Shown piece after piece: positions 55,627 to 64,000 of a stretch of DNA of 64,000 nt. The stretch's first letter is position 1. Every line of letters begins with the position of its first letter. The notes below the pieces were generated by a model. The model was not told where the DNA came from. It did no database searches and saw only the letters and a list, made by a program, of their open reading frames with translations. This DNA comes from Bdellovibrio svalbardensis (GTDB lineage: Bacteria; Bdellovibrionota; Bdellovibrionia; Bdellovibrionales; Bdellovibrionaceae): positions 310,001 through 374,000 of the forward strand of contig NZ_JANRMI010000004.1 in the NCBI RefSeq assembly GCF_029531655.1, in the 5' to 3' direction. A program made the position numbers and the translations under genes.

Positions 55627-55668
55627 CCCAACTCATCGCATCGCAAAAAGGTACGGCGTACCTCTAAA
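55627..55668. repeat. Direct repeat, right copy (flanks the fibre gene)
   Basis: Matches 49754-49795 over 42 nt with one mismatch and contains the same AGGTACGGCGTACCT palindrome (55649-55663). Its last bases supply the stop codon of the convergent methyltransferase gene. Confidence 0.85.
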
Positions 55669-56506
55669 GAAAACTCTCGATAGTTTTTGGGGATGGCGCA
55701 TGGCCAACTCGGTAAAGATGTCCGTAATCTGCGGGTACAAAGATATCTTCAATCTTAGTTGATATATCTTCAAAAGCCGCAGAATAGGTATTGTGAATCC
55801 AAAAAGCATTAACACCGGAGATGTCACAACAAACCAATCTGTAATCATTGGCAACCAGGGTCTCATTAAAATCAGTCAAAGAAGCACCGAAGTAGTCGCT
55901 GCCATCCCACTGAAATTGCGGATTATATTTCACACGAAACTTCACTGGTGGCGGAAACTTTCCATTGTATTCACAAATTATAACAGCAGGACGTTTCCCT
56001 TTCGCCATTAGGGCTTCCAGGATATAGATATCTACCCCATCCAGATCGATACTAAATATATCAACATCAGATAACCCCATTCTTTCGCAAGCTGAATCAA
56101 ACAGCGCATTGGCATTTTCTGCTGTGATCCAACTCTTTATATAAGTAAGCTTTTTACTGTTCAAAGGAATAGTGATTGCCAACTCATCAGCCCCCACCCA
56201 AGCGCCACGATGACCATGAACCAATAAATTTACTGTATTGTTTTCGAGACCACTGTCGGCCCCGAACTCAAGAAAGGTGATTGGTCGCTTTAGATTCAAT
56301 CTTCGAATGATCTCCAGCAAGATTCCATCCTCACCATTTTGAGAAAAATACTTTTCAGAGTGTTTAAGAAGAGGATTCTTGTGTTTCAACTCAAAGGAGC
56401 GGCGAATCTCTCTTTGACGGCTATTTAAGAAAGGTCGAAGTCCAAGTCCATTAAACGCTTGGACATTCGCTGTGAACATTGCCTGTGAAATCTCGTTTGG
56501 ATTCAT
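55664..56506 (-). CDS. FkbM-like methyltransferase domain protein
   Basis: A 280-residue cytoplasmic protein with a Rossmann-type core. FLEFGADSGLENNTVNLLVHGHRGAWVGAD resembles motif I of FkbM-type methyltransferases, preceded by SEKYFSQNGEDGILLEI and followed by DIFSIDLDGVDIYILEAL. FkbM proteins often methylate glycans or small molecules; the substrate here is unknown. The stop codon falls inside the right-hand direct repeat, so the C-terminal end may have been set by that repeat. The ATG follows an AAAGGCAGG stretch. Confidence 0.75.
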   Translation of the reverse strand: MNPNEISQAMFTANVQAFNGLGLRPFLNSRQREIRRSFELKHKNPLLKHSEKYFSQNGEDGILLEIIRRLNLKRPITFLEFGADSGLENNTVNLLVHGHRGAWVGADELAITIPLNSKKLTYIKSWITAENANALFDSACERMGLSDVDIFSIDLDGVDIYILEALMAKGKRPAVIICEYNGKFPPPVKFRVKYNPQFQWDGSDYFGASLTDFNETLVANDYRLVCCDISGVNAFWIHNTYSAAFEDISTKIEDIFVPADYGHLYRVGHAPSPKTIESFL

Positions 56507-56833
56507 GCTGCCTGCCTTTACCTATATGGGCGAATTAATAAATACCCATCACTAAAACGGTTATTTATTTATCCCATTTAGGCAAGACAAAGATTAGCCC
56601 CAACGCGAGAGTATACAGATCAATCATCGCAAAAGTCTGGGTGCCCGCTAAATGTCAGCGATCTTTGCGACATCGATTACAGCCAAAGAATTCAGTCAAA
56701 ACCGGCTGCCATATCTCATAAATTTCATCTGAGCATGGGCCAAAAACTTGCTCAACTGCGATTTGAACAATTACTTCGCAAAACAAAACTTCCTAAATTT
56801 AGGTAACTATGCTATCCTCAGAAGGGACGTCGG
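56507..56833. other. Gene-free stretch upstream of the toxin-antitoxin-like pair
   Basis: About 330 bp with no convincing gene. It contains a perfect 12-bp palindrome CCTAAATTTAGG (56792-56803), 30 nt before the first gene of the pair and next to TATGCT/TATCCT strings that could serve as a -10. This is a natural place for an autoregulatory operator. An imperfect inverted repeat (ATGGG...CCCAT) lies at 56526-56549. Confidence 0.45.
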
Positions 56834-57124
56834 GTGTATCGACGATATGAAATCAATGTGCGCTTTAATGGTATTCCTTACTCCGAGCTTTGGATTGACC
56901 CTCATTATGAGGAAAAACATAAAGGCAGCATTGATGATGAACTCATACAGCAACTGGTCCAGCAATCAGACAATTGGCTGCTAACTTTAAACGCAAAGAT
57001 TCAGGGCTTCGAGTTTTATGAAGTCGATGGTGAATATGATGGGAAGACCTATCGATTGATACTCGTAGTGCCCCCTAACCATGAATACTTGGGGGTCAGA
57101 AATGCTTACAGGAGGTCCAAGTGA
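56834..57124 (+). CDS. Putative toxin of a type II toxin-antitoxin pair
   Basis: A 96-residue protein of mixed alpha/beta type. The KHKGSIDDELIQQLVQQ helix is followed by a beta-rich half, GKTYRLILVVPPNHEYLGVRNAYRRSK, reminiscent of compact RelE/HigB-like or DUF4258-like toxins with a basic C-terminal strand. This is a resemblance, not a firm family match. Start is GTG at 56834. Its stop overlaps the start of an HTH protein gene in GTGA, the coupling expected of a toxin-first (higBA-like) module. Transcription may be controlled by the palindrome just upstream. Confidence 0.5.
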   Translation: MYRRYEINVRFNGIPYSELWIDPHYEEKHKGSIDDELIQQLVQQSDNWLLTLNAKIQGFEFYEVDGEYDGKTYRLILVVPPNHEYLGVRNAYRRSK

Positions 57125-57471
57125 AGAAAGTTTCAAAAAAGCCAAGTAAAATAAGTAAAGCTCCGCCACCGGGCTGGCCTTCAGAAGAAGTTGTTAAAGA
57201 GTTTGAAAAAAAGACGAGAAAATCTTTAGTGACAAAACTACTCCCCCCCAATCCTGGACTTGTTGAGTACACAAAGCAGACTCTTTGCGAGCACTTCATT
57301 CGCTATCGTCGCGACGAAAATATCACTCAGCGTGAACTGGCAAAGCGCCTAGATGTAACAGAAAATAGAGTCAGTGAGATTTTACATTATCACCATCAGA
57401 CCTTCACGATAGATAGACTGATTGAACTATTGAGCCGAATAAAGCCTGACGTGAGAATCAAGGTTGCCTAG
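57121..57471 (+). CDS. XRE/HTH_37-type antitoxin-like regulator
   Basis: A 116-residue DNA-binding protein. A basic, Pro/Lys-rich N-terminus and a coiled stretch (about 20-50) precede an XRE-family helix-turn-helix: ITQRELAKRLDVTENRVSEILHYHHQTFTIDRLIELLSRI. This is the HigA-2/HTH_37 pattern seen in antitoxins encoded after their toxin. AGGAGG is 5 nt before a GTG start that overlaps the upstream stop. Likely role: neutralise the upstream protein and repress the operon; inferred from context. Confidence 0.72.
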   Translation: MKKVSKKPSKISKAPPPGWPSEEVVKEFEKKTRKSLVTKLLPPNPGLVEYTKQTLCEHFIRYRRDENITQRELAKRLDVTENRVSEILHYHHQTFTIDRLIELLSRIKPDVRIKVA

Positions 57472-57482
57472 CTTATGGCAAT

Positions 57483-58430
57483 CTAAAAATATATACTCAA
57501 ACCAACGCTTGCCACTTTGCCTGAATTTGTTTTCATATTCATCGTGGTACTGCCCGTTGTTATCTGAACCGACTGCAATAGCTGATCAAGTTCGATTTTA
57601 GTGTCTAGCACCACACTCTCGAAGAAACTGAAACCGAGCCCAAGAGCCATTACTCCTTGAGAGTATGAGCTAGATTTTGTTACCGCTGAAGTCACTTCAT
57701 TCTGATATTGCACTTCCCCCAGATTCTCGCTTCCCAAGATCAAGTCGAAGTAAAATGCCTCTGCAATATTCCATCGTTGAATAAGCTCTAGACGAGAATT
57801 TGTTGACGACTCATACCTATAGGCAGCAGAGTCATCGACATTTTTTTTCTTCATAGGACCATTCAGCGTTGCTCCCAATTTCAACATTGCCTCATAAAAA
57901 GAAAACTTTTTGTAAAGAGCCACTTGAACAGTAGATAACGTGCCGCCTCTCTTCATATCTCCATCTTTACCGGCAACCGCAGCACTCCCATAACTACCAC
58001 TACTGGTATCTGGAGAGTATGCGCACTCTAGAAGCAAACCTCCACCTCCGTCGCCCCCAGAACCTAGAATACGCCATGAAAATCCAACGAATGGATCAGT
58101 CGCACCCGCTGAGTTTTGCTTTACTTCAGTACTATCTACAGCGGTTCTCAATTTGTTGGTGCCGGTCGCAGCCCCTGCCGAAATTGCAAAATCCTTGAAT
58201 ATGCCCAGTTTTGCTTCAAGTGCGAGGAGTGATTGGTTGGCGTATGTATTCACAGTTGAACCGCTTACGAATCCAGAGAGGCCTGACTCAGAATTGACGT
58301 TTAAGAAGCTTGCTGAAAATTGACCTGGATGATTGATATAGCTTAGATCGAGAAGGCTGTTTTCAGAAGCAACTCCAGGTGATTCAAAACAGAGACTCGC
58401 CATCATTAGAGAAATCCAGAATTTAAACAT
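57483..58430 (-). CDS. Putative outer-membrane beta-barrel protein
   Basis: A 315-residue exported protein with a signal peptide (about 1-22, ending VAS). The mature part is beta-rich, with alternating strands separated by polar loops (KDFAISAGAATG, KKFSFYEAMLKLGATLNG) and a terminal Phe in SIYF, as expected for an outer-membrane barrel. No specific family is recognised. The ATG at 58430 follows GGAGG by 5 nt. It converges on the HTH gene with an 11-nt gap. Confidence 0.65.
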   Translation of the reverse strand: MFKFWISLMMASLCFESPGVASENSLLDLSYINHPGQFSASFLNVNSESGLSGFVSGSTVNTYANQSLLALEAKLGIFKDFAISAGAATGTNKLRTAVDSTEVKQNSAGATDPFVGFSWRILGSGGDGGGGLLLECAYSPDTSSGSYGSAAVAGKDGDMKRGGTLSTVQVALYKKFSFYEAMLKLGATLNGPMKKKNVDDSAAYRYESSTNSRLELIQRWNIAEAFYFDLILGSENLGEVQYQNEVTSAVTKSSSYSQGVMALGLGFSFFESVVLDTKIELDQLLQSVQITTGSTTMNMKTNSGKVASVGLSIYF

Positions 58431-58627
58431 CTCAACCTCCATCTCTTAAGATAGAGTGGCGCATCCGACCCGAAAAACAAATATTTTTGTTTATAAACAA
58501 TAATAAATGTATAAATCACTTTTAAAGTCTTGGGTTGAGTTCAACAAGGAGAGTTCAACGTACGCAGAAAAGAGGTCATTGAGTTAAAAAAGTTATCTTC
58601 CAGCATTCTTGAAAACGTCTACTTGCG

Positions 58628-58644
58628 GGCGGAATTAATCCGCC
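58628..58644. other. Inverted repeat downstream of the SNF2 gene
   Basis: GGCGGA and TCCGCC form a perfect 6-bp stem around ATTAA in the 270 bp between the SNF2 gene and the barrel gene. On the minus strand no T-run follows, so termination is uncertain. Nothing else was seen in this gap. Confidence 0.4.
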
Positions 58645-58702
58645 ATTTTCATGCAAAACATACATCACCGAGCTAAGGCTGGACTTTTTTTCAACGACCG
58701 GA

Positions 58703-61700
58703 CTATTTGAGCCCGAGTAAAAGATCGAAGTCGGCTTTGCTGAGGGCGGCACTGCCGGTTCCGATTTCGACGTCTTTTTCGGTATTGGCGAAAAGAGTTT
58801 GGAACTTGCGGTCTTTGCGGTCTTTCAGGATTTCGATTTTTTCTTCTAGCGACTCATGCATGATATAGCGGAAAACTTGCACGGCTTTGCTTTGCCCCAA
58901 ACGATGGGCGCGGTCCGTGGCTTGGTTTTCGACTGATGGATTCCACCAAGGCTCGAGATGGAACACGTAGCTGGCTTTCGTTAAATTCAAGCCTACACCG
59001 CCCGTTTTCAAGGTCATCACCAAGACAGCTCCGCCCTGAACTTTATTGAAGTCAGAGAGGATCTTTTGTCTTTGCTTAGTTGGGACCCCACCGTGCAATA
59101 CGAACACTGGAATATTGGCAGTTTTTAAGATGGAAGCTGTGTGTTCAAGTGTTTGCAGGAACTGCGTAAAGACCAGGGCGCTTTCGCCGGACTCCACGAT
59201 CTCTTTCAATGAGTCTAACAAGGCCTCTAATTTTGGAGGAACTTTCTCGTAGCGAACGTTCGGCAAGGCAGCCGGGTCTGAACAAGCCTGACGCAATCTT
59301 AAGAGGGCCGTCAACATTTGCAGTTGCACGCTCGCCTCTCCTTGCGCCATGAAGGTCTCTTGAACCTTTTGGTTATAAGACAATGCGATATCGCGATAGA
59401 TCTCTTTTTGACGTTCTTCAAAGGCAATGCTGACCTTGGTCTCTTGCTTTTCCGGAAGCTGATCGAGAATTTCTTTTTTGGTACGACGAAGCAGCAAAGG
59501 TTTGATTTTTAGTTTCAGATCTTCCATCTCTTCGCGGGTTACCATTTCGGTATTTACGAATTGACGACGGAAGTCTTCGATTTTTCCCAAACTGCCAGGC
59601 ACCAGGATATCCACCAAAGAGTAGAACTCTCCGTAGTGATTTTCCATCGGCGTTCCTGTCAGACAGATTTTAAACTGTGCAGTCAATGACCGAGCGGCGC
59701 TGGTTCGCTTGGTTGTTATGTTCTTAAGATTCTGAGCTTCGTCAAAAATCAGGATTTTGAACTTATACTGATTGAGAAAATCTTCATGCTCCATCAAAAG
59801 ACCGTAGGTCGTAATGACCACCAGCTCTTCTTTTAGATCCAAACGCTTACCGACGGCATCGCGATCTTTGTTTGAAAAGACTGTGAGCGGTATCTTCGGA
59901 GTGAACTTTTCCACTTCACTTTGCCAGTTGAATATCAACGACGAAGGTACAACGATCAAGACTTGGCCCATCTCCCCTTTTTCCCGGAGGTCATCCAAGA
60001 AGGTCAGGGTTTGAAGGGTTTTACCAAGACCCATATCATCGGCCAGCAAAGCGCCCAAGCGAAGCTTGTAAAGATCTTGCAGCCACAAAACACCTGTCTC
60101 TTGATAAGGCTTCAATTCCGCCTTTACTGAGGAAGGAATTTTGAATTCACGGCTCTTTGTTCCCAATTGATCATAGAAAGCGCAAATCTCGTCCCACTCA
60201 TAGCTGCCACGAATGGCCACACCCGAAGAGCGCAAGGCCAAGAGTTCAAGAATTTGATGGCGCGGAAGACGATAAAACTTATCTCCATTTTCCTTCTTAC
60301 TGGCTTCGCCTTTTCCTTTTTGCAGTTTCTGCCAAAAGTTTTCAAGACGACGCAAAGAAGGCATTTGTTTGCGCGGAACCAAATAAAGTTTTCCGTTGTA
60401 CTCGACAACACCATTTCCGCCGAAGCTTCCCATATTGTCTGGATCAATCTCTTCCCCACGCAGGAAGAATCTTGGATTGAGCTCAAACCAATTAAAGAAC
60501 TTTTCCTGAGCATCGGTTTGAAGAACAAAGTCGATATGAAATTCATCTTCGTTCAGTTCTTGCAAAGGCTGCCCTTTGAAGAAGATCTTAAATCCATAAG
60601 GAATCAAAGCCTGCAGGGCTTCGAGGGTCTCATGCATTTGCGAGGCATCTTTACTGGATTTCGGAAAATGGAAAGTACCCTCATTCAAGTGAGTGTCTTT
60701 TTCAGCATCGCCAGTCCAAATTTTTGCCAAGAATGAAGTGCGCGACTTCTTGAAAGCTTCACCACCAGAGGACAGAGCCAACTTTTTAAGAAGCTCATAG
60801 ATCACACGGAACTCACGTTCCACAACACCCTCAAGAACGACTTCGCCCTGCTCTGAATAAAAGGCCTCGCTTTTAGTCAAGGTTTCGAGGGTTTTAGTCA
60901 CGAAGTCTTCAAAATAGAACAAAACAGACTTCGAGCACAGCTCTGTCAAAGTCATATCTCGAGCTAGCACAACGCCAGTTCCAGAAACCAACAAAGCTTG
61001 AATCTTTTCATGCAGAGTTGGGAAAATCTCTTCTTTCTTAACCGGGGTTCCGTCCGTCAAAGTGCCATCAAAATGGAAGGATAGAATCTCCAGCATCAGG
61101 TACTGCAACACGCCCAGATTTCTAAGAAGCTTTAGATCCCAGTCTCTTTTTCCCCGAGCCCGGGTAGCAACGTCTTTCGCCTCCGTATTAAGCAAATAGG
61201 GAAGGCCTTGGGACAAGGTCTGCAAATAAAGTTCTGCTCTTGGCGTCCAGCCTTTGCGAGCCAGATCCTTTTGTCCCATAACACGTGCGGTCTGCTGCAG
61301 GAAGAACTCCCCACCTTCGCTCAATTGAATTTCTGTCTGACTTTGGTGAGCCCCCAAAGTTCTGGATTCACCCGAAAGTTTTACGGGAATGGTTCGACTG
61401 CGCAAATATTTTAAAATAATTTTAGATTCCAGTTCACCGGTCACTGTGATTGTCGGCATGGGTTCCGCTCTGAAACTTAAGTCAGAATCCTTTTCTGGAA
61501 TTCCTGACAAAGTCTCTGTCAGCTGACTCCATTCTCGGAACCAGGGATGAACCAAAATAACGCCTTCTGTTTTCTCCACGGCAAAAGAGTCAAAGAAATA
61601 CAACGGCTGCTTCCGGAAGCTCATCAACTTAAATTCAGCCTCGAGATCTTTCTTCTCTACAAACTCTACCCGCCAATCAACTTCATTGTTCGGATCAAAC

Positions 61701-62680
61701 TCAATCGACTGCACCCGCATCGCTTTGGTTGGATGATTCTTCGTTTGAACATAGAGCTCGATTTGACCTTGACGCAGACTACGGGCCACATTCGCCAATA
61801 ACGTTTGAATGATCTCTTCCAGCTCTTTGAGAGCCTGGCTGATAAAATGATTGTCTTTTTGTTGAGTCAAAGGCCACTGTGCAAAAACAGATTCCGGTTT
61901 TTTCGGCAATGGCAGCAATTCACGCGGCACCTGTCTTTGCAACGGGTGACGTAAGATCTCGCGGGCACTGATTTGCATACCATTGCTAAAGTTATAGCGC
62001 AAAATATTCGCCAAACGCGTCTGCTCATTCACCTCATTGAAATAGTGCTCTGAATAAGCTGTCAGCTTACGACGGAAAACTTCCGGCATATTCCAAAGCT
62101 GCGGCGAAAGAAGCTGCATGGTATTGGTGACTTCATGGGCTTTGTATTTGCTAAAATTGATGTCCAGTAAAGTTCCTAAAGGTGCTCCCTTTAAAAGGGG
62201 CGCATCTTCAAGAAACAGGCTTATCGAATCCAATTTCGTGCCGGCCAAAGACGCAAAGGGGTCTTCGTCATCCTCCTGCGGTGGAGCAACTTCACGCTCT
62301 TTCAATTTTTTAGAAAGTTCTGCCAATTTGTGATTGGCAATTTGCGAGGTTTCCAACGTCATTGCCTGCCACAACAAAATAAAAGAACCCCATTGATGTT
62401 CACAGGTGTCACGAGACGTGTCAGAGGTTCCGCAGTGCTCGCAACGAAAATGAACTGCGCCATTCCCCGCCTGCTCAGAAACTTCCACCAGCACACCCTT
62501 GGAAGCGCTTTTATCATTCCAGAAAATTTTTAATTGTAAATTGGGGGTCGCTGGAAGCAGCTCGTAACCCTCAAAGGCACCATCTTCAATCAATGCCATG
62601 GCATCTTCGTATGGATAGCGTTCGCCAAGAGGAACTCTTTCGCTAGGGTTACGAAGTTGGGAAACATTTAAAAGCGTCAT
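58703..62680 (-). CDS. SNF2/SWI2-family helicase-like ATPase with N-terminal zinc-binding segment
   Basis: A 1,325-residue cytoplasmic SNF2 ATPase. Near residue 80 lies a SWIM-like CEHCGTSDTSRDTCEH cluster, then about 750 residues of little-known sequence. The motor occupies the C-terminal 480: motif I LADDMGLGKTLQT, motif II DEAQNLKN, motif III LTGTPMENHYGE, then LVFTQFLQT, LKTGGVGLNLTKA and QATDRAHRLGQ. Such proteins move along double-stranded DNA to displace bound proteins; bacterial examples include RapA-like and SWIM/SNF2 proteins. The precise role is unknown. The start at ATG 62680 is not supported by a ribosome binding site. Confidence 0.9.
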   Translation of the reverse strand: MTLLNVSQLRNPSERVPLGERYPYEDAMALIEDGAFEGYELLPATPNLQLKIFWNDKSASKGVLVEVSEQAGNGAVHFRCEHCGTSDTSRDTCEHQWGSFILLWQAMTLETSQIANHKLAELSKKLKEREVAPPQEDDEDPFASLAGTKLDSISLFLEDAPLLKGAPLGTLLDINFSKYKAHEVTNTMQLLSPQLWNMPEVFRRKLTAYSEHYFNEVNEQTRLANILRYNFSNGMQISAREILRHPLQRQVPRELLPLPKKPESVFAQWPLTQQKDNHFISQALKELEEIIQTLLANVARSLRQGQIELYVQTKNHPTKAMRVQSIEFDPNNEVDWRVEFVEKKDLEAEFKLMSFRKQPLYFFDSFAVEKTEGVILVHPWFREWSQLTETLSGIPEKDSDLSFRAEPMPTITVTGELESKIILKYLRSRTIPVKLSGESRTLGAHQSQTEIQLSEGGEFFLQQTARVMGQKDLARKGWTPRAELYLQTLSQGLPYLLNTEAKDVATRARGKRDWDLKLLRNLGVLQYLMLEILSFHFDGTLTDGTPVKKEEIFPTLHEKIQALLVSGTGVVLARDMTLTELCSKSVLFYFEDFVTKTLETLTKSEAFYSEQGEVVLEGVVEREFRVIYELLKKLALSSGGEAFKKSRTSFLAKIWTGDAEKDTHLNEGTFHFPKSSKDASQMHETLEALQALIPYGFKIFFKGQPLQELNEDEFHIDFVLQTDAQEKFFNWFELNPRFFLRGEEIDPDNMGSFGGNGVVEYNGKLYLVPRKQMPSLRRLENFWQKLQKGKGEASKKENGDKFYRLPRHQILELLALRSSGVAIRGSYEWDEICAFYDQLGTKSREFKIPSSVKAELKPYQETGVLWLQDLYKLRLGALLADDMGLGKTLQTLTFLDDLREKGEMGQVLIVVPSSLIFNWQSEVEKFTPKIPLTVFSNKDRDAVGKRLDLKEELVVITTYGLLMEHEDFLNQYKFKILIFDEAQNLKNITTKRTSAARSLTAQFKICLTGTPMENHYGEFYSLVDILVPGSLGKIEDFRRQFVNTEMVTREEMEDLKLKIKPLLLRRTKKEILDQLPEKQETKVSIAFEERQKEIYRDIALSYNQKVQETFMAQGEASVQLQMLTALLRLRQACSDPAALPNVRYEKVPPKLEALLDSLKEIVESGESALVFTQFLQTLEHTASILKTANIPVFVLHGGVPTKQRQKILSDFNKVQGGAVLVMTLKTGGVGLNLTKASYVFHLEPWWNPSVENQATDRAHRLGQSKAVQVFRYIMHESLEEKIEILKDRKDRKFQTLFANTEKDVEIGTGSAALSKADFDLLLGLK

Positions 62681-63058
62681 AGGGGCAAGAAACACTATTT
62701 TGTCCTTTGAGAACCATTAAAAAGGCATCAGTTAGTATCGGCTACATCTGCTAAATTGTCACTATAAGAGAGACCTTTCCCTCAGAAATGAGAAAAGCGG
62801 ACGATTTCCAGTCTCCAAGTGGCAAAATAAACTGGATTGGAAATTAAAGGGTGTGTTTCCGCGGCCTCTTCTGCTATGCTGTCCAGTCGCCTCGCGATCA
62901 TTCTCTTGTTGAGCAAATACTGCCATTTCCCAGTGGCAAAACCCAAAATCAATCCCTTCAACGAACCAGTGACGGACCATCACTTCACAACTTCATTTTG
63001 TTGCATTACACTCTTCACCAGCTTTACAGACAACTGCCCCTACGGAGAAAATTCAGAT
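62681..63058. other. Gene-free stretch between the SNF2 gene and the sensor gene
   Basis: About 380 bp between divergent genes. I saw no supported small gene, tRNA or clear promoter; short open frames here lack ribosome binding sites. A GGAG at 63044-63047 serves the sensor gene. Confidence 0.4.
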
Positions 63059-64000
63059 ATGTCTAGACTGGAAAATAAACTCATGGCATTTCCCGGACAC
63101 CTCACCGTAGCTTCACTTTGCGGAGCCTTTTCACTTCTTATTGGCAGCCTTGCCTTAATTGGTTGGTCATTTGATATATCCCTTCTCAAGACAGTCCACC
63201 CCCAATTTGTTGCGATGAAAGCGAACACAGCCGCGTGCCTCGCACTTCTCGGGCTAAGCATTCTGTTTTTATCTGGGCGAGAATCTAAATATTTTTATAG
63301 ACTTTTTGCTCGGTGTTTCTTGAGCATCACGTTATTCATCGGCCTGCTTACAATTGTAGAATATGTCGGAGGATACAATTTCGGAATCGATGAACTCTTC
63401 TTTAAAGATCAGGGCGAAGCTGTCTTAACGATTTTTCCAGGGCGAATGGCCGTTGTCGCGGCTTCTTGCTTTGTCCTTCTATCTGGAAGTCTGCTGCTTC
63501 TTTCAATTAAAACTCTTTCAGCACGCGAACGCAACTTTATAGACATAGGAGCCTTCGCCACCATTGCATTGCTGGTTCCGTCAATCCTGGGATATATCTT
63601 AGGCCTTCAACGAAACACATCCTTCTATCCCTATGCACAAATCGCACTTCACACTGCATTTGCTTTACTTCTGTGTGCCGTTGGCATCATTGCTCTAAAC
63701 TCACTGGGTTTTGTTCATCAAGTCGCAACCTCAAAAACGATTGGCGGAAGAAACTTTAGGACCCTCACTCCTGCCCTGATCTTAGCTTTAGTGACTGCCA
63801 AGTTTTTGATCTCCTATGGAGAAGTACATGGATATTACGACTCAAAATTCTCACAAACTCTTTTTATCTCGACTGCCATTTTTGAAATTGTTGCCATTTC
63901 TTTACTGCAGTTCTTTTCCCTCAACAAACTCAATTCAGAAATCATTGAGTCGGACCGCAAGGCGCAAAGCGCCGAAGCCAGGTTAAAATACAACGAAACC
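63059..64000 (+). CDS. Membrane sensor protein, N-terminal part (partial, runs off the window)
   Basis: An open frame of 314 codons with no stop to the window end. It encodes about eight hydrophobic helices in the pattern found at the N-terminus of sensor histidine kinases and PAS/GGDEF proteins: LIGWSFDISLLKTVHPQFVAMKANTAACLALLGLSIL, later VEYVGGYNFGIDELFF and FPGRMAVVAASCFVLL. The last residues (NSEIIESDRKAQSAEARLKYNET) begin a coiled helix that usually leads to a PAS or kinase domain. Output domain and signal cannot be told. GGAG stands 11 nt before the ATG. Confidence 0.7.
   Translation, partial: MSRLENKLMAFPGHLTVASLCGAFSLLIGSLALIGWSFDISLLKTVHPQFVAMKANTAACLALLGLSILFLSGRESKYFYRLFARCFLSITLFIGLLTIVEYVGGYNFGIDELFFKDQGEAVLTIFPGRMAVVAASCFVLLSGSLLLLSIKTLSARERNFIDIGAFATIALLVPSILGYILGLQRNTSFYPYAQIALHTAFALLLCAVGIIALNSLGFVHQVATSKTIGGRNFRTLTPALILALVTAKFLISYGEVHGYYDSKFSQTLFISTAIFEIVAISLLQFFSLNKLNSEIIESDRKAQSAEARLKYNET

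Noticed and set aside
62762-63066. Small open frames between the SNF2 and sensor genes
   Set aside because: They overlap each other on both strands and lack ribosome binding sites.

Overview
The window looks like chromosomal DNA of a predatory Bdellovibrio-type bacterium (Bdellovibrionota) of moderate GC. Pointers are a short D0/D1-only flagellin, a dense set of secreted proteases, a very large phage-fibre-like surface protein ending in an S74 self-cleaving chaperone, and a compact layout in which many convergent genes overlap by four bases. No rRNA, tRNA, CRISPR array, insertion sequence or prophage was seen. It reads as ordinary chromosome with a few accessory patches. Family assignments come from motifs and overall resemblance read by eye, not from searches.

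Layout. 1-10 kb: the start of a secreted-protein gene on the minus strand, a flavin reductase-like gene, a DUF2805 gene next to a photolyase-related gene cut by one in-frame TAG, UDP-GlcNAc 2-epimerase (wecB), a MenI-like thioesterase, a large lipoprotein subtilase, a CoA-binding protein and ilvE. 9.5-21 kb: OsmC, a beta-hydroxyacid dehydrogenase, a lipoprotein, PPK2, a Rieske/FAD reductase, a diguanylate cyclase, a second subtilase, a methyltransferase, a VOC protein, a papain-like protease, an HD hydrolase, MarR, and two RNA-modification genes (RluA-type, rlmE). 21-29 kb: a 66-residue membrane protein, a UMF1-type MFS carrier, potABC with potD divergent, an alpha/beta hydrolase and an ABC-F protein. 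29-49 kb: a DEAD-box helicase with a long Arg/Gly/Ser tail, a transglycosylase-like secreted protein, cytochrome b, a divergent NRAMP carrier, STAS and DUF2892 proteins, a TolC-like protein, an oxidoreductase, flagellin, YceI, YbiT-like ABC-F, AraC, a second small membrane protein, dbpA, an MCP and oligopeptidase B.

49.7-58.5 kb is the clearest accessory patch. A 1,874-residue fibre-like protein lies between two 42-nt direct repeats that each contain a GGTACGGCGTACC palindrome. It is followed by an FkbM-like methyltransferase, a putative toxin-antitoxin pair and an outer-membrane barrel. 58.7-64 kb holds a SNF2-family ATPase and the start of a membrane sensor protein that runs off the window.

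Functional threads: extracellular and prey protein degradation (two subtilases, papain-like protease, oligopeptidase B, transglycosylase-like protein); motility and signalling (flagellin, MCP, diguanylate cyclase, sensor, STAS); polyamine uptake (PotABCD); RNA metabolism (two DEAD-box helicases, two ABC-F proteins, RlmE, RluA); envelope and adhesion (WecB, TolC-like, barrels, fibre protein). The best leads for new biology are the repeat-bounded fibre gene, the split photolyase, two small membrane proteins sharing a PExxGITGKxA motif, and the candidate toxin-antitoxin operon.
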